Assembly: GCF_029263665.1 (NCBI RefSeq)
Contig: NZ_JAJUFQ010000026.1
Coordinates: 1 to 57,829 of the forward strand
Length of the DNA: 57,829 bases
Direction of reading: 5' to 3'
DNA from: Halomonas sp.
Lineage (GTDB): Bacteria; Pseudomonadota; Gammaproteobacteria; Pseudomonadales; Halomonadaceae
This document shows positions 50,110-57,829 of this stretch, one piece after another; the first letter of the stretch is position 1; every line of letters begins with the position of its first letter. The translations under genes were made by a program, and so were the position numbers. The notes under the pieces are model-generated. The model made no database searches, was not told where the DNA came from, and was given only the letters and a program-made list of their open reading frames with translations.

Positions 50110-51348
50110 TTACGACGGATGCCGTGAAGCCAGCGCAAAGCCCAGTAACCCGATGACCGGGCCTGGCACCAGCAGCCATGCGGCATCCAGACCGATATGC
50201 TCGAACAGGGCCGAAGTCGCGGCAATGGAAATAACCGTGATGGCAAAACCGATGGAGTTCTGAATGGCCAACGCGGCGCCAACCAGCTCCCTTGGGCAGG
50301 CCTGCGCCGACAGCGCGGAGAACTGAGGCGAGTCTGCCACCACGGTCACTCCCCATACCAGCAGGAGCATACCTAGTGCCGCAGCGGGAAGATCACGCCA
50401 GAACAGGGCAAACACCACGGCACATGCACACGAAGATGCCAACGCTCCCAGTGCGACCTTCGCACTGCCGATACGTCGAGACAGCAGGCCACCGATCACA
50501 CAGCCCAGCGCCCCGATGCCAATGATGGCAAATGCCATGCCCGATACCCCCAGCCAGGGATACTCGCTGGGCAACACCGAGCGTGCCACCCACAGCGGCA
50601 CCAGCGCCCAGAAAGCATAAAGCTCCCACATGTGCCCGAAGTATCCCCACGCCGCCGCCCGATAGCGGCTGATCTTGAATACCTGCAGGACACCTGAGCG
50701 CGACCCCGCCATGGCCGATGCCAGCGCTTTTCTCTGGCGTGCATCCGGCAGGTGGGGACCGTCTCCCAGCAGATGGATCAACAAGGCGCCCAGCAACGCC
50801 AATCCCGACGAAGCGAGGATGACGTACTGCCAAGGCAGCGTCGCGCCCACTTCCCGCAAGGCATGTGGCAATGCCGTACCCAGCGTCAGCATGGCAACTA
50901 ACTGCGCCAACGCCTGGCCGGTGCCTTCAGGAACCCAACTGACGATCAGCTTCATGCCCATGGGATAGATACCGGCCAGTGACACACCGACCAGAAAGCG
51001 GAACACCATCGCACTGGCCAGCCCTTCAGAAAACCAGGCAAACCCCGCATTGAACAGTGCACCCGCCACTGCACTGCAGACAAAGACGCGGCTGGCGCGA
51101 TAGCGGTCCGCCAGCCCGCCCAATGCCAGGACCAGCGTGCCGAAAATGAAGCCTCCTTGCACCGAGCTGGTCAACCAGCCGATATCCGCGGCACTGATGT
51201 GCCAGATTTCCATGAGATCATCTGCAGCACTGTTGGCACTGAACCACAGTGAAGTCCCCAACAACTGGGCAATGGCAATGGTTGCGACAGGCCAACGCAA
51301 CTGCCACGAGTGTCCGGCGCTATCTTTCCTGATGCCTTCCGAGGCCAT
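50110..51348 (-). CDS. MFS transporter
   Basis: 412 residues with twelve hydrophobic helices. The motif-A-like loop GGLADRYRASRVFV lies between helices 2 and 3 (about residues 77-90), and GGLLSRRIGSAKVAL at the start of the C-terminal half. N-terminal LLGTSLWFSANSAADDLMEIW resembles the CynX/NimT-like MFS group. AGGAG precedes the ATG. Substrate unknown; no functional partner nearby. Confidence 0.9.
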   Translation of the reverse strand: MASEGIRKDSAGHSWQLRWPVATIAIAQLLGTSLWFSANSAADDLMEIWHISAADIGWLTSSVQGGFIFGTLVLALGGLADRYRASRVFVCSAVAGALFNAGFAWFSEGLASAMVFRFLVGVSLAGIYPMGMKLIVSWVPEGTGQALAQLVAMLTLGTALPHALREVGATLPWQYVILASSGLALLGALLIHLLGDGPHLPDARQRKALASAMAGSRSGVLQVFKISRYRAAAWGYFGHMWELYAFWALVPLWVARSVLPSEYPWLGVSGMAFAIIGIGALGCVIGGLLSRRIGSAKVALGALASSCACAVVFALFWRDLPAAALGMLLLVWGVTVVADSPQFSALSAQACPRELVGAALAIQNSIGFAITVISIAATSALFEHIGLDAAWLLVPGPVIGLLGFALASRHPS

Positions 51349-51408
51349 CGAATTCTCCTGTTCGCATAGCCAGAGATGGTCGAACAGGCCATATGGCCCA
51401 TTGGTCCC

Positions 51409-51470
51409 TTTTTATCCCACTTGTTTTTATCTCGCTTGTTTTTAACCCACTTACTTTTGATCCCACTTAC
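51409..51470. repeat. Four-copy 15/16-bp array across the DUF4256 stop codon
   Basis: Units start near 51409, 51424, 51439 and 51455 (for example TTTTTATCCCACTTG). The gene reads leftward and the TAA stop (51467-51469) falls in the last unit, so copies continue downstream of the gene towards the MFS start. Confidence 0.85.
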
Positions 51471-52012
51471 ACCTTGAGCGCGCCACGGAATCCTCTGGCA
51501 GCGTAATAGGACTGTACGCCGTTGTGGTACACGAACACCGTGCCATAGCGGTAGTCCCCGAAGATCGCGCCGCCATGCTGGCGAATCTCATTCGGTGTGG
51601 CCAGCCAACTGGATGTCTTGGTATCGAACGGACCGAACTTCTGCAGTTCTCGGTATTGCGCTTCCGTCAGCACGTCAATGCCCATGTCAGCCGCCATATC
51701 CAGGGCATTGTTCTCCGGTTTATGGGTCTTTCGTGCATCAAGGGCTTCCCGGTCGTAGCAGACACTTCGGCGACCCTTGGGGCTTTCCGCGGAACAGTCG
51801 TAGAAGATGAATTCCCCCGTCGCCGCATCCTGCCCGATGACATCCGGCTCTCCGCCCGTTCTTTCCATTTCGCTGAGCGACCGGAGCTTGTCGGCATTGG
51901 CTGCCAGCCTGGCCTGAACATCTGCCCATGCCAGTCCTTCATGGCGAGCCATGTTGGCTTCGAAACGGGCCTTCAATGTGTCGAGTAGTGCTTCACGCTG
52001 TGCTGCCTGCAT
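51467..52012 (-). CDS. DUF4256 family protein
   Basis: 181 residues from the ATG at 52012, which has CAGGAG at the right spacing and begins QAAQREALLDTLKARFEANMARHEGLAW, the usual DUF4256 opening; a start at 52078 would add 22 residues and overlap the upstream gene. Further conserved segments: MERTGGEPDVIG, EFIFYDCSAESPKGRRSVCYDREAL, and FDTKTSSWLATPNEIRQHGGAIFGDYRYGTVFVYHNGVQSYYAARGFRG at the end. Family function is unknown. Probably co-transcribed with the DUF899 gene just upstream. Confidence 0.9.
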   Translation of the reverse strand: MQAAQREALLDTLKARFEANMARHEGLAWADVQARLAANADKLRSLSEMERTGGEPDVIGQDAATGEFIFYDCSAESPKGRRSVCYDREALDARKTHKPENNALDMAADMGIDVLTEAQYRELQKFGPFDTKTSSWLATPNEIRQHGGAIFGDYRYGTVFVYHNGVQSYYAARGFRGALKV

Positions 52013-52058
52013 AACGGCTCCTGGTGAGTTCTCGGTGCTTATCTCATCGTGCTGTTGT

Positions 52059-52748
52059 TCAGTCCGAATATTCGTCATGCATACGCCACCATTCATATGG
52101 CGGAGTCTGCGGCCGGCCTTCGGGAGAGTCTTCCCAATTTTCCTGGCGCCCGTACGGCGTAAGGTCCAGCAGCCTGAAATGGGTGTCGAACAACTCCCCG
52201 CCGCGATCAGTGGTGAAATAAGTGCGATATATCCGCTGTTCATCATCGTGAATGAACACATTGAGAGCAAACCCCTTTCCTGCGCCAAAATCATCGGCAA
52301 AGCGACGGCCGTGATCGGTGTACCAGGGAGCGCTCCAGCTCATACGCTGCTGCAGTGTCTTGATGTCTTCCTGTGGGGCCGGTGAGGTAAAGACAAAAGT
52401 AGTGTCCCGGGCATTTACATGGGCCAGGTTGTGACCGATGTTATCCATCACCATCGAGCAACCCGAGCAAGGCGCCGCGCCCGGTTCCAGCATGGCGCAA
52501 TAGACGATCAGCTGCCGACGACCATGAAACAGATCGATCAAGGAGAGCTCTCCCTCCGGCCCGGTGAAGGTGTAGTGCCTTTCCACCGGTACCATGGGCA
52601 AGCGACGTCGCTCTGCCGCCAAGGCATCCATCGCCCGGGTTGCTGCTTTCTCCTTGGCAAGCAGTGCAGTGCGGGCCGCATCCCACTCGGCATGTGACGC
52701 CACTTTCGGCAGTGCCTTCTTGTTAGCCATCACAGTGCTGGTTTTCAT
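52059..52748 (-). CDS. DUF899 (thioredoxin-like) family protein
   Basis: 229 residues from the ATG at 52748 (AGGAG upstream); an upstream extension is not protein-like. The DUF899 pattern is evident: LPMVPVERHYTFTGPEGELSLIDLFHGRRQLIVYCAML, the CSGC pair in PCSGCSMVMDNIGH, FVFTSPAP and the C-terminal DLTPYGRQENWEDSPEGRPQTPPYEWWRMHDEY. The predicted thioredoxin-like fold and CxxC suggest redox activity, but function is unknown. DUF4256 follows, so the two form a small operon. Confidence 0.9.
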   Translation of the reverse strand: MKTSTVMANKKALPKVASHAEWDAARTALLAKEKAATRAMDALAAERRRLPMVPVERHYTFTGPEGELSLIDLFHGRRQLIVYCAMLEPGAAPCSGCSMVMDNIGHNLAHVNARDTTFVFTSPAPQEDIKTLQQRMSWSAPWYTDHGRRFADDFGAGKGFALNVFIHDDEQRIYRTYFTTDRGGELFDTHFRLLDLTPYGRQENWEDSPEGRPQTPPYEWWRMHDEYSD

Positions 52749-52854
52749 GGCGTGAACTCCTGTTGATCCGATGGACTCAGAGTGCACTCCATCGTCGAAT
52801 GAGCGTAGTCGGTTTCGACACTCAGCGACGCTCAGCGCAGGCCTGAACCAAAAC

Positions 52855-52884
52855 GCCGCCGCGCCTTGTTCAGGCAGCGGCGGC
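52855..52884 (-). terminator. GC-rich hairpin ending the aldehyde dehydrogenase/aminotransferase operon
   Basis: GCCGCCGCGCCT (52855-52866) pairs with AGGC-GCGGCGGC (52872-52884, one bulge). Reading leftward it is followed by GTTTTGG. Lies just beyond the aminotransferase stop. Confidence 0.7.
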
Positions 52885-52924
52885 GGTATCAACAGAACGG
52901 TTGTTGGTATTCAGCTATCAGTAT

Positions 52925-54334
52925 TCAGCGCGGCAGGTAACCGTCGACCTTGAGCGATTCGGTGGCGGCTTCGATGCTTTCGCGCAGTGTCTCGACCACG
53001 AAGTCGACATCCTGCCGGCTGAGAATCAGCGTCGGCGAAAGGATATTCATATGCGCCAGGGGGCGAACGATCAGGCCGCGCTGCTGACATTCGTCGGCGA
53101 TGCGGTTGCCGATCTTGGCTTCGGGGGCGATCAGTTCCTTGGTTTCCTTGTCGGCGACATTCTCGAGACACATCATGAATTTGCGCCCGCGAACATCACC
53201 GACGATCGGCAGGTCCTTGAGCTCATGCAGGCGCTGTTCGAAATAAGCCCCTACGTCCTGAACGTGATCGCAGATGCCTTCTCGCTCCATGATCTCGATA
53301 TTCTTCAGGCCGGCCGCACAGCTCACCGGGTGGCCGGAATAGGTGAAGCCGTGGGTAAACAGGGCACCATCGGCCTGGGGCTTGCTGATCACGTCGTAGA
53401 TGCGATCAGAGAAGATGGTTGCTCCCAGCGGCAGGTAGCCAGAGGTCAGGCCCTTGGCACAGGTGATGATGTCCGGAACGATGCCGAACTCGTCCTCGGA
53501 GGCGAACATGTGGCCAAGGCGCCCGAAGGCCGTGACCACCTCGTCGGAGACATACAACACATCGTACTTGCGGCACACCGCCAGGGTCTTCTGGTGGTAG
53601 CCTGGCGGCGGCACGATGACACCGCCCGCGCCCATGATCGGCTCGGCAAAGAAGGCCGCCACATTATCCGGGCCCAGTTCGAGGATCTTGTCTTCCAGTT
53701 CCTGAACCTTCTCGTCGCAGAACGCTTCCAGGCTCTGTTCTTCAGGGCGGCGATAAGGATTCGGACAGGAGATGTGATGCACCAGTTGCCGCTCGACATC
53801 GAAACCGATGTGGTCGAACTGCACTCCGGTAATCGACATCGCCATGTAGGTGCTGCCGTGATAGCCATCGATGCGCGAGATGATCTGCTTCTTGCTGGTC
53901 TTGCCGAGCTGGTTGAAATAGAAGTGGATCAGGCGCACGGCCGTGTCGTTGGCCACTGATCCGCCACAGCCATAGAACACATGGTTGAGATCGCCCGGCG
54001 CCAGCTCCGCGAGCTTGGCCGCCAGACGCGCCGCCGGTGCCGTCGTGTGGTGCCCGAAGGTGGAGAAATACGGGATAGCGCGAATCTGCTCGGCGACCGC
54101 CTCGGCAATCTCATCGCGGCCATAGCCAATGTTGACGCACCACAGCCCACCGATGCCATCCAGGTAACGCTTGCCATCCGCATCCTGCACCGAGACACCA
54201 TCGGCCTGCTGGAAGACCATGGAACCGCTTTCCTTGAAGGTCGAGAAATCCGTCCAGGGATGAACGAAGTGATCGCGGTCCTTCTCCCAGACTTCCTGTT
54301 TGACGAAGTTCGCAGCGGGATTCTGGCTGGTCAT
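52925..54334 (-). CDS. Class III PLP-dependent aminotransferase (omega-amino acid/diamine:pyruvate type)
   Basis: 469 residues with class III features: GIGGLWCVNIGYGRDEIAEA, the SVAND phosphate loop (usually SEAND), DGYHGSTYMAMSITG, Asp264 in YVSDEVVTAFGRLG and PLP Lys294 in ITCAKGLTSGYLPLGA. This group uses amine donors such as putrescine, beta-alanine or taurine with pyruvate. GAGGAG precedes the ATG. It is third in a leftward operon after an aldehyde dehydrogenase and an APC permease, so a pathway importing an amine, transaminating it to an aldehyde and oxidising that to an acid is likely. The exact amine is inference. Confidence 0.9.
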   Translation of the reverse strand: MTSQNPAANFVKQEVWEKDRDHFVHPWTDFSTFKESGSMVFQQADGVSVQDADGKRYLDGIGGLWCVNIGYGRDEIAEAVAEQIRAIPYFSTFGHHTTAPAARLAAKLAELAPGDLNHVFYGCGGSVANDTAVRLIHFYFNQLGKTSKKQIISRIDGYHGSTYMAMSITGVQFDHIGFDVERQLVHHISCPNPYRRPEEQSLEAFCDEKVQELEDKILELGPDNVAAFFAEPIMGAGGVIVPPPGYHQKTLAVCRKYDVLYVSDEVVTAFGRLGHMFASEDEFGIVPDIITCAKGLTSGYLPLGATIFSDRIYDVISKPQADGALFTHGFTYSGHPVSCAAGLKNIEIMEREGICDHVQDVGAYFEQRLHELKDLPIVGDVRGRKFMMCLENVADKETKELIAPEAKIGNRIADECQQRGLIVRPLAHMNILSPTLILSRQDVDFVVETLRESIEAATESLKVDGYLPR

Positions 54335-54346
54335 GTTATGACTCCT

Positions 54347-54385
54347 CGTTGTCTTGACTCGTTGTCTTGACTCGTTGTGTTGTTC
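54347..54385. repeat. Three-copy 13-bp array in the aminotransferase leader
   Basis: CGTTGTCTTGACT at 54347 and 54360 (identical), then a diverged copy at 54373. Lies between the APC permease stop and the aminotransferase start. Confidence 0.85.
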
Positions 54386-54427
54386 TGTATTTGTAGCTTG
54401 TGACTAAAGATTGAGTAGCGCAGACAT

Positions 54428-55846
54428 TTATGCAGGGTTTTCTAAAGGTTCAGGGCGAAACAGCGGCTTGCGCATCACCAGCTTGATCCACAGCACCGCA
54501 ATGACACTGACCACGCCCAGCACAACACCAGCATTGGTGAATACTGCTGCGGTCAGCTCCGGCGCGGGAGAGGCATGCACGATGGCATAGACCATCCCGG
54601 CGATACCGACCAATTGCGGCAATGGGTAGAAGGGAGAGCGATACGGACGTTCCGCCTCGGGATAGCGAATACGCAGGGCAATGACGTTGACGTGCGCAAT
54701 GATGTAGGCGATCAGCCAGGCAATGGCCGCAGACACCAGCAGCAGGCCGACAGTGCTTGGATCATTGCCCCAGATCAGCAGTGGCAGGCCGGTCACCCCG
54801 GCAACGAACAGCACCGCCACCCAGGGCACCCTGGTCGTGCGGGTCAACCAGCCCAGCACCGGGAAGGCCTGGCCCTGCTCCGCCATGCCCTGCAGCATGC
54901 GCGGCACCGCGGCCAGAGACGTATTGACCGTACTGCAGGTCGCCGTGATCGCTGCCACCGCCAGCAGCAAGGTACCGGAGCCACCAAAGGCGGCAGTGGC
55001 ATATTCCAGGTGCGGTAGCGAGGCAGAGGTCAGCACGTCCCGAGGCACATAGAACAGTGCTCCCAGGCAATACAAGGCAAAGACCACAAAGATCAGCGTC
55101 AGCCCCAGGTACATCGAGCGGGGAATATGACGCTCTGGACACCGTGATTCGCCCACCAATGGGCAGACGAACTCGGCCCCTACATAGCCCCAGATGGCCA
55201 GCGCAATCAGCGTGAGAGCACCATCGCCCAGGTTGAAATCGGCCGCCAGTTGCGAAGCACCGAACTGGTGCGGAGCAAAACCGCCGCTCAACGCACTGAC
55301 ACCGAGCAGAGTCAGCGCCACCACCATGGCAAAGGCCAGCACGTTCTGCAGCTTGGCAAAGACATCAATGCCCAACAGGTTGAGCAGCGTGAAGACGGCA
55401 AGAATGGCGAAGGCAATGTATTGTGTGCCTTCAATCGCCGGGTACAGCACGCCAAGCAGATAGTTGACCAGCAGCAGTTCGGCCGATAGCGCAAACATGG
55501 CCACTACCACGTAGCCGGAAAACACCGAAATGATCGCCAGGAAGTGCCCCAGAGCAACTTCCGTGTAGGAACTGAGGCTGCCCGCCCGGGGAATCATCAA
55601 CGACAACTCGCCAAACGACGCGGCGTAACACAGCGCCAGCACCCAGGCGATGGCCAAGGGGACAATGAAGGCCGCACCGGCAATACCGACCCCCTGCAAC
55701 ATCAACACCATGCCCCCTTGCGAGACCACCAGACCAACGGCAACCGCCATCAGGGATTTGAGACCCAGCCCTGCACCGCGAGCGGCATGCCGGGGAGGAT
55801 GGGCGGCAGCGGACACCGCTGCCGGCTTGGATACGGCATCTTGCAT
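54428..55846 (-). CDS. APC-family amino acid/amine permease
   Basis: 472 residues with twelve hydrophobic helices. APC features include the N-terminal GLGLKSLMAVAVGLVVSQGGMVLMLQGVGIAGAAFIVPLAIAWVLALCYAASFGELSLMIPRAGSLSSY and GYVGAEFVCPLVGESRCPERHIPRSMY in the middle. Located between the aldehyde dehydrogenase and aminotransferase genes, so it probably imports the amine or amino acid they degrade. GAGGG precedes the ATG. Confidence 0.92.
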   Translation of the reverse strand: MQDAVSKPAAVSAAAHPPRHAARGAGLGLKSLMAVAVGLVVSQGGMVLMLQGVGIAGAAFIVPLAIAWVLALCYAASFGELSLMIPRAGSLSSYTEVALGHFLAIISVFSGYVVVAMFALSAELLLVNYLLGVLYPAIEGTQYIAFAILAVFTLLNLLGIDVFAKLQNVLAFAMVVALTLLGVSALSGGFAPHQFGASQLAADFNLGDGALTLIALAIWGYVGAEFVCPLVGESRCPERHIPRSMYLGLTLIFVVFALYCLGALFYVPRDVLTSASLPHLEYATAAFGGSGTLLLAVAAITATCSTVNTSLAAVPRMLQGMAEQGQAFPVLGWLTRTTRVPWVAVLFVAGVTGLPLLIWGNDPSTVGLLLVSAAIAWLIAYIIAHVNVIALRIRYPEAERPYRSPFYPLPQLVGIAGMVYAIVHASPAPELTAAVFTNAGVVLGVVSVIAVLWIKLVMRKPLFRPEPLENPA

Positions 55847-55881
55847 TGTCTTAACCCTCTTGTTGTTGTGGGGTTATCGAT

Positions 55882-55932
55882 TGCTTCAGAGAGACATCTG
55901 CTTCAGCGAGACATTTGCCTCAACCAAACATC
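55882..55932. repeat. Three-copy 17-bp array after the aldehyde dehydrogenase
   Basis: Units start at 55882, 55899 and 55916 (for example CTGCTTCAGCGAGACAT), between the aldehyde dehydrogenase stop and the APC permease start, about 13 bases past the stop. Confidence 0.82.
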
Positions 55933-55944
55933 GTCAGGAGAGAC

Positions 55945-57465
55945 TCAGCCAAGCTGAACCCAGGTCGTCTTCAACTGCGTGAACTTATCCAGCGCATGCA
56001 GGGATAAATCACGGCCGAAACCGGATTGCTTGTAGCCGCCGAAGGGAGTGGTGAAGTCGATGGCATCCACGGTATTCACCGACACCGTGCCTGCACGCAG
56101 GCGCTTCGATACACGATGTGCGCGGGACAGGTCCCGGGTCCAGACCGACGCGGCCAGGCCATAGATAGAGTCGTTGGCAATGGCGACCGCCTCGTCCTCA
56201 TCGGCAAATTCGATCAGCGCCGCCACCGGACCGAAGATCTCTTCCCGGGCAATGGTCATCTGTGGAGTGACGCCTTCGAACAAGGTCGGCGAGACGAAAG
56301 CGCTCGACTTTTCATCGCTCGTTCTTTCACCACGTGCCCCTCCACTGTCCGGCACCTCACCCAATGCCAGACGCGCGCCCTCTTCCACTCCCAGAGAGAT
56401 GTAGCCGCGCACCTTGTCGGCATGCTGGGCATCGATCAGCGAACCGACATCAGTCGCCGGATCCAGCGGATCACCAACGACCAGTTGAGAGGCAGCCGCG
56501 ACGAAGCGCTCCACGAAGGCATCCTTGATCTCGCGCTGCACCAGGATGCGGGAATTGGCCGAGCACACTTCGCCCTGGTTGAAGTAGATGCCTTGAACCG
56601 CAGCCTTGGCGGCAGCATCAAGATCACAGTCGGCAAAGATCAGGTTGGGGCTCTTGCCCCCGCACTCCAGCCACACCTGCTTCATGTTCGAGCGCGCGGC
56701 ATAGTCCAGGAAGCGCTTGCCGGTCATCGTGGAGCCCGTGAACGTCAGGCAATCCACATCCGGATGCAACCCCAGCGCCTGGCCAGCCGTATGGCCAAAC
56801 CCCGGCAGCACATTGAACACGCCATCGGGAATGCCGGCCTCCTTGGCCAGTTCCGCAAGACGTAGTGCCGTCAGTGGCGACTGTTCCGCCGGCTTCAGGA
56901 CCACGCTATTGCCTGCCGCCAGTGCCGGCGCCAGCTTCCAGGCGGTGATATCGAGCGGGAAGTTCCAGGGAATCACCGCCGCCACGACACCCACCGGTTC
57001 GCGGGTGATGGTCGCCAGGCTATCGCCAGCGGTGGGTGCCACCTCGCCATACAGCTTGTCGGTCGCCTCGGCATACCAGTTGAAGCACCCCGCCGCGCCG
57101 GGAACATCGAGTTCAAAGGCATCACGAATCGGCTTGCCGGTATCCAGCGTCTCCAGCAGGGCCAGTTCCTCGCAATGTTCCATCATCAATGCCGACAGGC
57201 GCTGCAGTATGACCTTGCGCGTCACCGGCGCCGCCTGGGACCAGTCACCCGCTTCAAAACTGCGTCGAGCAGCAGATACAGCGCGGTCCACATCTTCCGC
57301 ATCGCACGCCGCCACTTCGGCCAAGGCTTCGCCTGTGGCAGGGTCTGAGGTCGTCAGCGTACTGCCATCCGCCGCGCTGACAGGTTGGCCATCAATAAAG
57401 GCAGCCGTAGGAATACGCAGGTTGGCACGCAGCTCTCGCCAGTAGGCCAGGTCAAGTAGGGACAT
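55945..57465 (-). CDS. Aldehyde dehydrogenase (PuuC-like)
   Basis: 506 residues from the ATG at 57465 (TGGAG upstream); the open frame extends 21 codons further but that part is not family-like. Catalytic residues are in place: Asn in PWNFPLDI, Glu267 in WLECGGKSPNL and nucleophile Cys301 in NQGEVCSANSRI. The N-terminus (RIPTAAFIDGQPVSA) and overall pattern match gamma-glutamyl-aminobutyraldehyde/aminoaldehyde dehydrogenases. A 20-residue polar insert (about 371-389, DSGGARGERTSDEKSS) replaces the usual GGK-x-R segment. First gene of a leftward operon with the APC permease and aminotransferase, so it probably oxidises the aldehyde made by the latter. Confidence 0.92.
   Translation of the reverse strand: MSLLDLAYWRELRANLRIPTAAFIDGQPVSAADGSTLTTSDPATGEALAEVAACDAEDVDRAVSAARRSFEAGDWSQAAPVTRKVILQRLSALMMEHCEELALLETLDTGKPIRDAFELDVPGAAGCFNWYAEATDKLYGEVAPTAGDSLATITREPVGVVAAVIPWNFPLDITAWKLAPALAAGNSVVLKPAEQSPLTALRLAELAKEAGIPDGVFNVLPGFGHTAGQALGLHPDVDCLTFTGSTMTGKRFLDYAARSNMKQVWLECGGKSPNLIFADCDLDAAAKAAVQGIYFNQGEVCSANSRILVQREIKDAFVERFVAAASQLVVGDPLDPATDVGSLIDAQHADKVRGYISLGVEEGARLALGEVPDSGGARGERTSDEKSSAFVSPTLFEGVTPQMTIAREEIFGPVAALIEFADEDEAVAIANDSIYGLAASVWTRDLSRAHRVSKRLRAGTVSVNTVDAIDFTTPFGGYKQSGFGRDLSLHALDKFTQLKTTWVQLG

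Positions 57466-57829
<364 letters not shown>

Overview
The window looks like a chromosomal segment of a moderately GC-rich, metabolically versatile gammaproteobacterium. The protein families (BCCT and TAXI/TRAP transporters, many small-molecule scavenging operons, a quaternary-amine locus) suggest a Halomonas-like member of the Halomonadaceae. This assignment is inference from gene content; no rRNA or tRNA gene is present to confirm it. No insertion sequence, prophage or CRISPR array was seen.

Layout. (1) 12-4516 is the distal part of a type III secretion operon, sctO-Q-R-S-T-U, tightly packed. It is followed at 4832-8797 by one very large HrpK/HrpF/NolX-like putative translocator or effector with three C-terminal repeats. 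(2) 8903-11775 holds a flavodoxin-fold quinone reductase divergent from a LysR regulator, then an EamA-type exporter. (3) 12275-20482 looks like a quaternary-ammonium/proline-betaine locus: a BCCT transporter broken by one extra base, a TetR regulator, a P5C-reductase paralogue, an N-methylproline/dimethylglycine demethylase-like flavoprotein, a GlxA-type AraC regulator and a gamma-butyrobetaine-hydroxylase-like dioxygenase. (4) 20699-26682 holds an orphan sulfotransferase, a TetR/SSS-symporter/amidohydrolase operon, a YbjQ protein and an arylamine N-acetyltransferase. (5) 26752-32717 is a TAXI-TRAP transporter operon with a split AtuA-like protein and a divergent LysR regulator. (6) 33046-38717 has a DUF3311/SSS symporter pair, a GntR regulator, a carbamoylase-type M20 hydrolase and an amidase, pointing to uptake and hydrolysis of an amide or ureido compound. 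(7) 38879-46148 is a GntR-controlled tripartite tricarboxylate (TTT) transporter island with an SDR-fold protein, an AbrB-type membrane protein and an MmgE/PrpD protein. (8) 46262-57465 holds a membrane alpha/beta hydrolase, a secreted PepV-like dipeptidase, an MFS transporter, DUF4256 and DUF899 proteins, and an aldehyde dehydrogenase/APC permease/class III aminotransferase operon for amine catabolism.

Main unusual signals. Across the window there are about twenty short degenerate tandem arrays (units 7-25 bp, 2-5 copies) placed at gene boundaries. In seven genes the unit contains the stop codon, so the gene's 3' end is copied downstream of itself; in four genes the arrays are in-frame coding repeats. 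The SctU export switch protein lacks the NPTH autocleavage motif, and no sctP ruler gene lies between sctO and sctQ. The SDR of the TTT island lacks both the catalytic Ser and Tyr. The GBBH-like enzyme lacks the N-terminal zinc cysteines, and the demethylase lacks one Fe-S cysteine. A 17-bp palindrome at the GntR gene recurs with two mismatches before the TTT binding-protein gene, giving a predicted regulon.
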